A DNA stretch of 64,000 bases, from assembly GCF_907165205.1 (NCBI RefSeq), contig NC_058194.1:27280856-27344855 (forward strand), given 5' to 3'. The notes below the pieces were generated by a model. The model was not told where the DNA came from. It saw only the letters and a program-made list of their open reading frames with translations, and ran no database searches. Source of the DNA: Coccinella septempunctata (taxonomy: Eukaryota > Arthropoda > Insecta > Coleoptera > Coccinellidae). Both the position numbers and the translations under genes were made by a program. This document shows positions 1 to 11,603 of this stretch, one piece after another; within the stretch, counting starts at the first letter, position 1, and the number at the start of each line of letters is the position of its first letter.

Positions 1-11
1 AAGCAGAGGTA

Positions 12-1222
12 TACTTCATTCAATTTTATTTTAGCAGTCGGTTGGCCATGGAAATTTGACACATTTCACTCTGTATAGTACGAAAATGTGGGGTTATGAA
101 GCTTGTCAAAACATTTTCGGGTTTTAAATCAACGCTATGTTGCCCGTTCAACGTAAAAGTTTCTGTTATTACGTATTTTATCACAATGTCGAATCTCTTC
201 GGAAAATATGTGACGAACATAATTGAAGTTTATACAAAATGTTTGAAGGCATACCAAATCCAGTTATTTACATGGAAAATACAAGAGATCAGTATAATAT
301 CATAATATGCACTAGCTTGAGGAGAGGTAATGTTCGTTAATTTCTTTGGCTAAAGTTTGAATACGTTACATCAGTTGTAGATTTCAAAAATATTAACCCG
401 AAGATGAAATGCATATGATGCAGTTGTTGGGAATGGGTATCTCCCGAAGGAGTTAACAGATAATTACAAAAATCATCTTGCATCAATATATAAGTAAAGG
501 GAATTAAAGGCAGTTTCAAGTTAAGATGCAAAACTTCACCGTTGAACAAAAATTTCACATGAATAAACAATTAACAGGACAACTGGCGCGTATTTGTGGC
601 TATTCATCTTAATACATTGATGTAATAATAATAATTAGGTATTTATTATACCTTAAGACATTTACTTTGTATAGGACAAGTCAAATGAAAAATAGAAAAA
701 TCCATTTCAGGGAACTTATTCTCCGATGATATTTATCGAAAATTCTATAGTAAATTTTTCGCATTACTTCACTGAAATAAAAAATTCTCAAATGCCACCA
801 CTTTTTTGGGTCTCCCAATAGAAGGAAATTCTTTGTCATCCTCTTCATTCACAATCTTTCTGATTGTGGAAATATTCAGCTGAAATATAAGTCGTTTAGA
901 TTCAGATGAAACATTATATAAATTCTCTTACATTGAATATGTTCGCTACCGTCTGACGTATTGTGGATTTTAGAATATCAGGGTATAACTATTTGAATGA
1001 GCGGACCTGAATTCTAAATAGCACTTCCTGAAACCCTGTCTCTTTTTTCAATCACTTTCGACATTTTCGAATTTTCGTAATAAAAATTGATATTAGTTGT
1101 GGCAACGGCGTTATGACATTAACGACATTTCATGAGTGCCAACCTAACTTCGTTCTAGTTACAAAAATTTGAGAAAATTATTTCATGGCCAACCGACTGC
1201 TAAAATAAATCTGAATGAAGTA
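12..1222 (-). mobile_element. 1.2-kb TA-flanked nonautonomous transposon, copy 1
   Basis: Both ends carry the same inverted sequence: TATACTTCATTC at 10-21 and GAATGAAGTATA at 1213-1224. Each is followed inward by a conserved block that reads GTCGGTTGGCCATG on one side and its complement on the other. The outermost TA on each side fits a TA target duplication, as used by the Tc1/mariner superfamily. A near full-length copy lies in the opposite orientation at 59733-60935, and two partial copies lie at 39.2-40.8 kb. Read on the minus strand, the part near 700-1100 holds relics of a helix-turn-helix-like reading frame interrupted by stops, and no catalytic domain is visible. I infer a deletion derivative of a Tc1/mariner-like element. 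Confidence 0.7.
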
Positions 1223-1231
1223 TAGTTGCTA

Positions 1232-2052
1232 TAATTTTTTTTCGAAATCGACCTCCCTTCCAAGATGCAGCCTTTGGAAGGCGATGGCGAGTAGACAGAT
1301 TTTAATTTTTTCATGGGTTCTAAAAAACACTGATTCATAAAACTATACATTATATGAGGCACTGAGTAGATGTTACCCACACATTTTTTTTTAGTCTCAT
1401 AACTTTATTATTAGGGTTTGAAAATAACAACCCCTTATGATTTTCCTACAAAAATTGTTCTCGTGGGATATATTTTCGAAAAATAAAATCCTCTTATTGT
1501 TTCCCATTCAATTCTGGAGAAGAAAAGTTTCTTGCAAAATTTCGATATAGTCGATGTTTTTCTCGGAATAAATAAGAACTCACAAGCACTTCTGATCACT
1601 ATTCATTCCATTTCATCGTGTAAGTGTTTCATAGAATGACTATCTCCCGCTAAAATACATGTTGATATTTTCAATCCCTAACCATAAAGTTATGAGATCT
1701 AAAAAAAATGTGTTAGTAACATCTACTTAGTGCTTCATATAAGTATAGCTTCATGACTCAGTGTTTTTTAAAACCCGTAAAAAAAATTAAAAACTGTCAA
1801 CTTGTCATCGCCTGCGAAAGACATTAGGTCCTTTCGTTTGCATAAAAAGTGTAGCACTTTCCTACACTCAATTCGATTTACACCAGTGTAGAGGAAGTGT
1901 AGTTTATTTACACATAGTCAAAAGGGGATGTAGATAAACTACACCTCCTCTACACTGGTGTAAATTCAATCAGCAAACGAATACAAGAATCGAGTGTAGA
2001 AAAGTGCTACACTTTTTAAGCAAACGAAAGGACCTTGTATCTTGGAAGGGAA
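1232..2052. repeat. Long imperfect palindrome with a nested MITE
   Basis: The left arm (about 1232-1420) reappears in reverse complement at about 1671-1825, resumed at 2036-2052. Recognisable pairs are TCATAACTTTAT (left) with ATAAAGTTATGA (right), and CCCTTCCAAGATGCAG (left) with the region around TATCTTGGAAGGG (right). The right arm is broken by the hairpin element at 1827-2034. The arms are diverged, so this is an old foldback structure. No coding potential was seen. Confidence 0.65.
1827..2034. mobile_element. 208-bp hairpin MITE nested in the palindrome arm
   Basis: The element is almost entirely inverted repeat. It begins GGTCCTTTCGTTTGC and ends GCAAACGAAAGGACC, with the arms also pairing through AAGTGTAGCACTTT and CTACACTGGTGTAAA. 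It interrupts sequence that is continuous in the other arm of the surrounding palindrome, so it is a later insertion. The flanking triplets are TTA and TTG. That would fit a decayed 3-bp TWA duplication of PIF/Harbinger type, but the assignment is tentative. Confidence 0.65.
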
Positions 2053-2074
2053 TGTGAATTAGATGTACTGCAGC

Positions 2075-2813
2075 ATCAGTATTTTGGGAAATAAATCACT
2101 TTTAGTGTAAAATTTCTAAAAAAAATTGGTCAACTTTGAGGAGCTGTAGCAGCCAGAAAAAAGGCACTGGATATAAGGTGATTCTTTGAATGGTAGACTG
2201 GTTCTTTGCAAATAGAAAAAACCTTGTTTCATCCAAGCACCGAGAATGGTTCAGTTTTTATGATTTTTTTCGCGAAGGTCCAAAATTTCCGATGTTCAAT
2301 CGACCATAACTTGAAAAATAAATTCTTTAAAAAATATCTGTTTGCTTATTCGTGTTCTACGCCCTCGAATTAGTGCACAGTATGAATTTGGTTTTGATCG
2401 GAGACCAAAAATATTTTTCAGAAAATCGCAATTTTTCCATACATATGTGTGGAAAATTTGAAAAATTTTCGATCTCTCCGATTTCCACCAAAATTTAAGT
2501 ATTTACTATTTCGAGGGCGTAGATTACGAATATGCAAACATAATTTTGCTGAAAGGATCAGTTTTCAAGTTATGCTCGATGGAAAGTAGGAAATTTTGGT
2601 CGGTCGCGAAAAAAATCATAAAATCTAAACTGTTCGCAGTAGATGAATGACAGTTAGTTTTTTCTATTGGCAAAGAACCAATATATCTTCAAAAAATGAA
2701 CTTATATTCAGTGTCTTTTTTCTGGCTGCTACAACTCCTCAAAGTTGACCTATTTTTTTTCGAAATTTTCCACTAAAAGTGATTTTTTTCACAAAGTACT
2801 GATCCTATAAAAA
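2075..2813. repeat. ~740-bp foldback palindrome
   Basis: The two halves are inverted copies. The outer ends read ATCAGTATTTTGGGAAA and, as reverse complement of the far end, ATCAGTACTTTGTGAAA. Inner pairs include GGTCAACTTTGAGGAG with CTCCTCAAAGTTGACC and CTACGCCCTCGAA with TTCGAGGGCGTAG. The symmetry centre is near 2445. No ORF of note lies in it. Confidence 0.7.
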
Positions 2814-3052
2814 ATCTAATTGCATATTCCTGATCTACGACATCGACTAAGTAAGTGAAATGGGTTGATATAGGTAAAAAAATATATTTTTGTTCGGACT
2901 TGAAATAATTTCGTCTTTTACTGATGTAAAAACTTGAAATCAAGTCCGAAAAACATTTATTCATTCAGCAATATCGACCCGGGTCATTTTACCTACTAAT
3001 TCGAGGTTGTAGATCACGAATATGTATTTAGATTTTTTGTTGGATCAGCATT
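2806..3052. repeat. Second foldback palindrome abutting the first
   Basis: GATCCTATAAAAAATCTAA at the left pairs with TTAGATTTTTTGTTGGATC at the right. CATATTCCTGATCTACGAC pairs with GTTGTAGATCACGAATATG. The inner GTTCGGACTTGAAAT pairs loosely with CTTGAAATCAAGTCCG. The outer motif resembles the 'GTAGATTACGAATATGC' part of the 2075-2813 palindrome, so the two are probably related. Confidence 0.55.
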
Positions 3053-3253
3053 TTTTCACTTGCATTTATAGAATATCATAGGATATCATTCCAACAAAAA
3101 TGTCAAGACATATTGAGATAACTTTGCAATTTTGTCCACCAATCTACTACAAATTACTCCAAAATTCGTGATATCTTGAATTGATTGACGATTTGATCAC
3201 CAAAAAAAATTCTTAAACCTCTGCAATAATCTCTCTTCCTCTCCATTCTCCAG

Positions 3254-3397
3254 GCAAGGCATGATGTGAGACCAAAGGAATTCGAGCAGCACATTGATGA
3301 AGTTATAAAGTCAATTTTCTCACGCCAGGTTATGCGAGATTATACACGGTCCTGTGTTCTTTTATTGCCTCAACACCTTCCAAATGGTGAAAATTAA
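3254..3397 (+). CDS. Candidate terminal (or internal) exon of an unidentified gene
   Basis: A strong acceptor (pyrimidine tract TCTCTCTTCCTCTCCATTCTCCAG) ends at 3253. It is followed by 47 open codons and a TAA. The peptide starts ARHDVRPKEFEQHIDEVIKS and ends LLLPQHLPNGEN. Its composition is typical of a soluble, charged, helical protein and unlike the AT-rich noise ORFs nearby. I do not recognise the family. A weaker donor (ATG|GTGAAA at 3387) would make it an internal exon. Earlier exons would lie upstream, beyond the palindrome cluster and probably outside the window. No clear polyadenylation signal follows closely. The exon call is inference from the splice signal and codon pattern. Confidence 0.5.
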   Translation, partial: ARHDVRPKEFEQHIDEVIKSIFSRQVMRDYTRSCVLLLPQHLPNGEN

Positions 3398-4172
3398 ACA
3401 TCTTGCAATAACAAAACAAACCTTGAGAAAAAGGCGGTAGAATTAACGAGCAAATGTTCGCCAAATGTTACATTACAGATACAATAACACCGGATCCGGT
3501 GATGCTGTATAAGCGACAGGAATAATATACCTACCACCGATTGTGCCACCCTTATCAGGGGGTGTCGAAGCTGGCCGGACAAGCCGAAGGTTGGCTATGG
3601 CACAAGGGTAGATTTTCAAGGGGAACTGTAACTAAGTTTCGAATTCGGTTGTTCTAATTTTTTTATTCAAGAAGAAAGTGGACTATTTTGCATACTTTTA
3701 ACCCTTAAATAGGCGAATTAAGTAAATCATGCACAATTTATTTAATTTCCATATCAAAAGCAATGAAATATGAGGGGATTCATGAAAAACAAAATTTTTA
3801 TTTATGCTTTGAGAAATAATTTCAACAATTTCAGGAATTTTAAGAAATACTCTATGTATGCTGTTGAATGCAATGAAGTCTGATCACAAATTTGTTCAAT
3901 AATTATGGTACTTGACTTCTACTAAGTATTTGAGATGTTGTGGCCAATTCTAAACCTCGAATAGACCCTAGAGAGGTACTGTGTTGTTCATAAATAATAT
4001 TCGGACGGGTATACGAGTATACAAGGTATCCTTTTGAGATGGAATTATACTTCTTTTCGGGCGTAAAATTTTAATTTCGTGAATTCGCTTGATATATTAT
4101 TTTTCAAATAAAAACCAATTTATGTTTTGTTCAGCAACTCTCATTCGTGAATTGTCAATAACGTAGTAGGTA
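3398..4172. other. No gene recognised
   Basis: AT-rich sequence with short chance ORFs only. A local inverted pair TTGTGCCA / TGGCACAA lies at about 3540-3605 beside a GC-richer patch. No transposon ends or splice-bounded frames were seen. Confidence 0.4.
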
Positions 4173-5279
4173 TACAGGGGGAGTCTTTATTTTTTCCGAT
4201 TCGGCCCTGATAAAGCCATTTTAAGTTTTTATAATAAGCTGTGCCACCCCTGGAAAAACAAAATTACCTTCAGCTAAGTCTGTGACTCAACACATCTGTG
4301 GATCTCTCAAAAAGAGTTGCATTTTTCGAATTTCACAGATATTTTTTATTTTTGAACGTATGAATAACTGAATAACCACTGGTATATCTATGGGAGATGA
4401 TTCCCCAATATAAGGGTCCTGTAGCGTTCCTCGAACAACTGAAGAATAGAAGAATCATCACTTGGAAGACTGGACCTGGTCGAAAGGCCCTCCCAGTCAA
4501 AAGCAAGATTTGGCTATTATTAATTTGAGTACTGAAGGCATTTCTAACGACGAGGGTGATCCTCCACCAAGATCAGCAGAAGATTTTTGACGCAGAGATG
4601 ATATTCCTCCCAATACAATTGAAAAACAAGTTATGTACCTATGATTATTTATTTTTTTCTTCAGTCATCATCAAGTTTTGAAATAAGTTTGGATGAAGGC
4701 TTTATTACTCGCCTTTTTTCTCGTTTTTTGCTCTGTTTCTTTGTTTCAGATATTATTTCGAAATGGAAAGAGGATAAAGAAATTTTTATGTCAATGGAAA
4801 GGAGGCCCTTCAGTATTTAAAGCTTATTCTGTAAACAAATTTGTCATCACTACACTTCTCACGGGGAGACAGGGTTTTTTTACTGAGGTTTTCCCTAAGC
4901 TCTTGTATCATACTCTAAATTGTATGGTACCCCGTTACACTAACCTTTGCTAAAACTCATACATATGCTATATTGTTTGATAACTAAAAATGTATTGCTG
5001 ACATTCAAAAGAATATATATATCTAACTCAGTTACAACAGTTGGATTTTTTTCTAAAAAAATTGATTACATAAATGAAAAACTATATTCCTAATATCATT
5101 TCATTCTATGAAACCGTCTGTAAGATAGAACTAAAAATAACATTTTTTTCATGGTTTTTCAACAGCCCGTATCTTTTCAAAGGAGCCTATTCTAAAAAAA
5201 TGGTAAAGGAAAAAGTGTTTCTTTTGACCACAATAATCTACTGTCAAAATATTTGTACGAGTCATAGACACACCCTGTA
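4173..5279. mobile_element. TACAGGGTG-ended repeat, interrupted copy
   Basis: Starts TACAGGGGGAGTCTTT and ends GACACACCCTGTA. Its flanking parts match the element at 55383-56029: the CCGATTCGGCCCTGAT block, the CACCCCTGGAAAAAC block and the GAAAAACTATAT block. The middle (about 4400-5035) has no match in the other copies. It is either a later insertion or replaced sequence of unknown origin. A short open frame in it around 4445-4590 is not recognised. Confidence 0.6.
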
Positions 5280-8200
5280 TAAATGATTTTTTATAAGCAT
5301 TCATATTTTAAACTTGTTCTTTCGTTCTCGAAATATTGTTTACTTTAGTATAGATATTTGATATAGCGTAAACACACTTGTTTTCTTATTAAATCTAATA
5401 TTTATTGAGGTAGAGAAAAATTACTACAATATTCAGTTTTTCTTCTACCTCATTTTGTCAGTTTGGCGTTTACTTCTAATTGGGTCTCTCTAGTCCCAGA
5501 GTATTTCCTATGCACAGAAGCAACGTATTCAGTTCCTGTAAAATCTCACTAGATGTCGCAGTAATCCTGTCCACGAATTTTAAATCTGAATATACGTGTA
5601 AAAGTGAGACGAAACAACGCAATTTTAATGGCATAGGTATTTTGTTACGTGGATAATTAAACATCGAATTTTTTGCCACATATTGATCATACATTGTTGA
5701 AAAACTGATATATTTCGAAAGATTCAGATACGGTGAAAGATTCCCAGTTGCAGAACCCAATCCCGCGGTACCTTGTTCCACAGGGATATCAGGTCATTAT
5801 GAAGACCTGTACCCCCGACTATTTACCCCGTATTCCATTTAAAATCCCGTCCTGTAGGTGTCCCAGTGATTGTCGCCAACGTACGACCATCTGTCGCACA
5901 CGCTTTGCGTTGTTGCTCTTTTACCTGATACTCTTTGGGGGAGTCTGCTACAGACCAGGCTGGATTTTATATGCACCCAATGCTTATTTGGGATGATGAG
6001 GACAATGTAGGGATTTAACGAAACAACGCGCTCGTTGAATGAAATTCGGCATAGATAAGTTCATTAATCGGTTGGTTTTAAGGGTTGCAAATCTTGACAG
6101 GTGACTGCTGAGTCTTCTGTGTTCTATTCACGACGTGTAACAATTTTGCGTGGTTCTAAGGCAATAAGTTTCGTTTGTCCTCATCTCATGAATAATCTAG
6201 GGCATGTCATTCAAAGGAATTATCGGTTTATAACCGAAATATTAAATCCTTTTTTAGGTAAACAAAAACGAATTTCCTAGCCGAATGACACTCATATGAG
6301 GTAAATTATTTGTTAATTGGCCGATTCTTCTTTTCCATACATCAATTAATCCCAAACAAAGTTAAAAACACAAGTACGACGATACGAGGTAATGATATCG
6401 GTTCATAAGTTTGGAAATATGTTTTTCAGTTTTGCACACTCTCAACTATATTTTAGACGACTGAAGCAAGAAGGTAGGACGTTCATTATGATTTAAATTC
6501 TATTTAATTATGTATAAAGAATTTTGCCAGCCAAAACTGCTGAACACGATATCGTACTCAAAGTGCTCGCATAGGTGATTGATGTTTGATTTATATGGGA
6601 TAGTTTAAGCTATGAATTGAAAGCTTTGATCTCCAAACCGCTGACCAAGGAACTTCGTTTCAAGTATTTCACCTATCAAAGTTGAAATAGATATCGATCT
6701 CATTTTCTGCTCCGTTTGACATCTGGAAAGAGAACACCAACCGAACAGGAATTTATACAAGCAGACATTCGAACGGTAATGAAAATAAAAATATATTTAG
6801 AATATATGTTTTGCCATCGATTGGGGTCAGTTGTTCTGATGTTTATCGACAGCTGTTCCAAGTAACAGAACACCTAGAAAATAATAGATATGGGAGTGAT
6901 GTATGAGATCAGCAAAATACTATCGACAATATTTGTTGATCAATATTCTTGGAAAATAACGGAGATTAACCATCGGACTTTCCTTCTTCTCTAGACTAGT
7001 TCCGAATTATGTATTTTCCTTCTCCTGAAACTCTTTCTTGTAGGTACATTTTTCCATACCACAGAAAGTTCTTATCCAATGACAAGAGTTTGTGCTCCTT
7101 CCCTGGAAGTGCATTGACTTAATTTCTTTTGATTTAATGCCTTAGTTAGGTAGTTCTTATAGCTGCAGTGATGCAAACACAGTTGTCGGTCCCAAATACT
7201 CCTAATCCAGTCCTTTTCCTGGTTTTCGAACCATTTAACAGTATCCTTTTTGCTTAGCACAGTAGTGAATGTTGTCTCTATGATCTTTTTATCTATCTTC
7301 TCGTTTCACCACACTAAGATGCTACTGCGATAGCGAAATGAGTGTAGTGGTTAAATAACTTATCAACAACAAGTCGTCAAGCGACCGTAGGTGAGTCCAC
7401 AGGGTTCGCACGCCAGACCAAATTCATGACTCCGTACTCCACTTCACAATATTTTTTCTAATTTAAAATTTTCTAGATAATCTAGATTGAGGTGATATTT
7501 TTGTAATTCACTGATTTTATTCCGCTTGTTTTGAGTGCTCCTTTGCAACCAGTTCTTCGGTAGTTTCTATACAATTTGTTTGATATAATTTCCATGACTT
7601 CTGGTGCTTGTTTCGTATAAACCAAATTATATTTTTTGTTGTTATAAGATTAATGCTCCTTGTTCTAGTTTCACTTTCGCGGAAAGCTATAAAATTCCAC
7701 CACAAGATCACTTGGACATGATTCAAAGGAGCAGGTTTTGAGCCCACTCTGATGTTGGTCGTCAATTTTGAAACGATACCGATGTTCGGACACGGCGGAA
7801 AATCAATTAAATATATATTTAAGTTTAACTGTCGATAAATCCCCACGTTTTTGTCACTCCTGGCCACTCTTTGATTGTCGCTGTATTTTAGGTCGTAAAC
7901 CCTCATGGAATGCGCATCTAGATGAGCGCAACGCACGCCTCGTATATTTGTGTAATTTAATAACTCGTAAATAATTGCTTTATTTTTGGACTTAGAGTCG
8001 TAAATTTAATTAACAACTAGTTTATTGTACAAAACGGTAATGCACGAGTCTATTACTTTATTGCGGGAAAAACAAATTTATAACCAACAAATATTATGTA
8101 ACAATGTTGTTGAAAGCCCAACTTATGTTACGAATTGAACGTTTCAGTGTGGCATTGTTATTGGATTGTTATTCACTGTTGTTGTGTGTGTTTCATGACG

Positions 8201-8451
8201 CCCAATTACTACGCTATCCGAACTAGTTTGCTTCAATTGGTCGGGTATAATTGTTTGAACGTGTGGTTGTACGGAGCTCGATTCGAGAAATAGCTTTATG
8301 AGTGATGTTTTTCAGTCGACAGTGAATATTTCGTCAAGGAAATGGCTCTTCTCAATGTGCGTAGGCACCTAGACTTCTCGAATGGCAAATCCGCTCTACA
8401 AAACAGATTTGTTTCGTTCATTTTCCACATAAGGGATGCTTCAATTTTTGT
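5280..8451. other. Intergenic or intronic, no gene supported
   Basis: Mostly AT-rich. A GC-richer island at about 5750-5990 is open on the plus strand for 87 codons, but no motif was recognised. A ~45-bp conserved module (AAGATGCTACTGCGATAGCG) lies at about 7300-7350 and recurs at 30628-30680 and 36724-36770. No tRNA-like or splice-bounded frame was convincing. Confidence 0.35.
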
Positions 8452-8842
8452 CAGTACAACCCTGTATTGCCTCAGAAAAAACTTAAGTGTATAAGGGATA
8501 TTACGCAAACGGTTTGAGAAGAGTAGGATTCTTCTATCGAAAGTTATAAGCATCAAAACTACGGGACTTCATTGTGAATCATTTTGTCCTGTATAATCAT
8601 AGGTTGTGTTCACAAGAATGCCTTTTCACGAGAGTGCGGAAAAGCTATAGTTACCTTGTCATACCTGAAAAACCTCACAACATCATTCAGGACTTAAGAT
8701 CTCCTATCTTAACTCGATCCCATGTTTCTTCAATTTTTTTTTGTTTCAATCCCACCGCTGTCTCCGATGTGGCTAGCCCAGGAAAGTTTTAGATTGGACT
8801 TGGAACAATGAGTGTCTTAACATCTCGATTACTTTCTATCTG
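8452..8842. repeat. Direct duplication, unit 1 (~390 bp)
   Basis: Begins CAGTACAACCCTGTATTG and runs through GTGGCTAGCCCAGGAAAG to about 8842. The same sequence, with scattered substitutions and small indels, starts again at 8969. The two are separated by about 125 bp of unrelated sequence. No coding frame is conserved between the copies, so this is a local duplication rather than a gene pair. Confidence 0.75.
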
Positions 8843-8968
8843 TTTGACTCGATTCATCACCCCTAGATTTTTTCTAGACCTGTCTGAAATCACTTATTTG
8901 ACGGAATCACAGTTACGAGCAAAGTGAACAGTTCTTCACTTTCTGAAAGAAGCAATACAATCGAGGAA

Positions 8969-9360
8969 CAGTACAACCCTGTATTGTCCAAGAAAAAACT
9001 TAAGGCTATAAGGGATATTATGCAAAAGGTTTGAGAAGACTACGATTCTTCTATCAAAAGTTATAAGCCTCAAAACTACGGGACTTCATTGTGAACCACC
9101 TTGTGCTGTATAATCATAGGTCGTGTTCACATGAATGCCTTTTCAAGAGAGTGCTGAAAAGCTATAGTTACCTTGTCATACGTCATACCTAAAAAACCTC
9201 ACGACATCATTCAGGACTGAAGATGGGAGTTCCCTACTCGATCCCATGTTTCTTAAATTTTTTTGTTTCAATCCCACCGCTGTCTCCAATGTGGCTAGCC
9301 CAGGAAAGTTTTTGATTGGACTTGGAAAAATGAGGGTTGTAACTTCCCGATTACTTTATA
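8969..9360. repeat. Direct duplication, unit 2 (~390 bp)
   Basis: Second copy of the 8452-8842 block in the same orientation, offset by 517 bp. Differences include a short internal repeat GTCATAC GTCATAC near 9175-9190 that is absent from unit 1. Confidence 0.75.
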
Positions 9361-11365
9361 AATGATGAATCCTCTGGTTTTTCTTCATCAAGCGCTCTTC
9401 GCGATGTAGGTATGACTCACATCCCCAGGACAACATCGACAACAGTCTCGGTAGACACTAAAATTTCCGAATCGCTGTATCCAGGACCCCATCTCCGACA
9501 ATTAATACCACAACATTAATTATCAATTCGCACCGTGTTGACGCCACGACGCCAACTCCATTGTCTCGACACGCATTTTTAATTGGGATTATAGCACCAT
9601 CTTCATTCAAATAAGCCGGGCTTGGGGCGTAGTGGCAGTCTCATTAAATTCTAGCATAATTATTATATCTGCAAGGAGTATTGCCGCCCAGAATTAGCCA
9701 TTTGTGCGTAATTCTACTTTTAATCTTTCGAGTATAACCCCATCATTATTTCATTAGTATTAAGTGAAGTGAGAAGCTTTTTTGTGCGGAAGGATATCCG
9801 GAAGATGGCGAACTAAAACACTTGATGACGTGGCCATTTTTTAGTGTAATTCGTCAGTGTTACCCCGACCATGTTTAATTATTTGGAAATGAAATATTTC
9901 TATTTTGTTTTTAAAAGTCCTCGATGATAATGGAGATCTCGTGGATATTTTTTCGGGATCCTTGAGCTTGATTGATTGTGGATCAGTTGTATAGCAACTA
10001 TCCTGCCCAACCCTTTACAGAAATATTGATGATCTTGTTTTTTATTGGATGAAATTCGGAAACAGAATTTTTCCCGAATTCGTACTAAATGGCGTCGATG
10101 CCAGACGCCAGATCGCAATCGGTGACTACCATGAGAATGAAACAGAGTTTGTTCTGACGGAGAGGAAGAATACAGAAAAATTAATAGGCATTCCCAGACG
10201 GAAGTCTGGTTGGGGACAGACAGCGTTGAGATTTGCATTCAGCTCATTACACAGGTAAATTAAACTGGAACGGGAAGCATCACCTGGGAAAAGTCTGCCG
10301 AGGGCCATTATACACCACCCACAACGATTATAATCGGCCAGGGACGGTGGTGACAACTGCGGAATCCGAATACTCTCCGATGGGGTGGAAACGCAGCACC
10401 GGGTTGGCAAAAATTAAAAAGCGAAACGGATTTGCCTGGTTTTCACTCAGATTGGAACAGTGTTCTTCATTACATCACCTACTGCAGATAGAACGATTGA
10501 TGGAGTTCCACATGGATCAGTACTGGGGCCGTTATTATTCATTTGAACATGGAATGACCACTATGGTCGCGTTTTACAAGGTTTTATCTGAGAATCGAGA
10601 CTTAAAAATAAAAGCTTACGCCTCAAATTATGATCGATATACCTACCCACATCAATTTATGGACTCCCAAACAGTAATTTGTGAACAAGTGAAAACGTTT
10701 CAGTGATCTTATTCTGAAAACCGAACAAGGGTCAGATGATTAATAGGGCAATTAGAGTTTCGTAAAACCCACTGTTTAAAAACTAAGGATTTCCTCTATC
10801 AACTGTATGTATGCTCTTAATATTCCTATTTATAACCTGAAATGTTTTTACACAAGTGAAAAATGTTGCAAAATGGCGATAGAGCCGGTTCTAAGGTGAA
10901 ATAAAATAGAACACATAAAAAAGTAGCTGAATTGGATGTTTTTTCTTTAACATTTTCGTTTTATGATCACAGTTTCAACCGTTTTCGAAATCGTGTTCAA
11001 AATTCGAACCGATACGGTCCTGCCATTTCGTTGCGTCCGACCCATCACCAATTACCCGTGTTTGCCTTTGTGCTACCGTTATTCAAATATACCTTTGCCT
11101 GTCAGAATGAATGCCGCACTGTGCTAATGGGGACCGCCAATAACGCTGATTAAAATCAAAATTAAAAATCCACGTCCGGCGGAATAACATTAACGAATTA
11201 ATCCGCGAATTTGTTTACCGATAAATCGTATCTTGATTTTCAATAGTTTAAACGATACTGACGACTCGTATCAATCAGATGTTGGCGAAAATGTATGGGT
11301 ATTGGAAATTTTGTAGACCTCGGGTGCATCCGTATCTAGTTGGTCAGGTTAGCCTGAAACAGGCA
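9361..11365. other. GC-richer intergenic stretch around the RT relic
   Basis: Apart from the RT relic there is no supported gene. The stretch contains open frames on both strands around 9900-10700 that overlap each other and show no recognisable domain. The 10,930-11,230 part is GC-richer than its surroundings, as arthropod regulatory DNA can be, but no specific site is claimed. Confidence 0.35.
10440..10560 (+). pseudogene. Reverse transcriptase relic (GVPxGSVLGPLLF motif)
   Basis: In one plus-strand frame the sequence at about 10499-10546 reads GVPHGSVLGPLLFI, a close match to the GVPQGSVLGPLLF block of reverse transcriptases in jockey-like non-LTR elements. The preceding residues (TADRTID) fit the usual spacing. 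A stop follows immediately and no YxDD box is visible downstream. The 157-codon ORF covering this stretch (10233-10706) uses a different frame and shows no such motif. Confidence 0.5.
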
Positions 11366-11603
11366 CAGCGGGTTTCATAAAACTTTGATTGTCCGATCAA
11401 CGATTTCACAGTCGCTCGATTTCTAAAACGAAATCACTGAAACTTTTTCATTTCTGAATATATTGAAGAAGTAGTAATTGAGAGTGATTGAATGGACGTA
11501 TAAACATCATAATTTGATGCGAGAATGATATTCTGAATGATCATGACTGAATTATTCGTCAATCAAGCGTTGATTCCCCGATCAAGCTTCATAAGACCCA
11601 GGA
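11366..11603. mobile_element. Short palindromic MITE, copy 1 (GGGTTTCATAAA ends)
   Basis: Begins CAGCGGGTTTCATAAAACTT and ends GATCAAGCTTCATAAGACCC. It matches along its full length, in opposite orientation, the element nested in a mariner at 57646-57906. The ends are inverted repeats. The target duplication here is not clear, while the other copy has a clean TTA. Likely a PIF/Harbinger-type MITE by its relation to that copy. Confidence 0.7.

Noticed and set aside
5733..5996. 87-codon plus-strand ORF in a GC-richer island with a hydrophobic segment (FALLLFYLILFGGV)
   Set aside because: No homologous motif, no splice context and Cys-rich, irregular composition. Retained only as a note on an unusual island.
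6700..6900. Open segment TSGKRTPTEQEFIQADIRT followed by GTAATG
   Set aside because: No convincing acceptor or start upstream, and two frames are open over the same stretch, so exon status cannot be supported.
10233..10706. 157-codon plus-strand ORF
   Set aside because: Its frame differs from the recognisable reverse transcriptase motif at 10499-10546, and the translation shows no domain. Probably a chance frame over a degraded element in GC-richer DNA.
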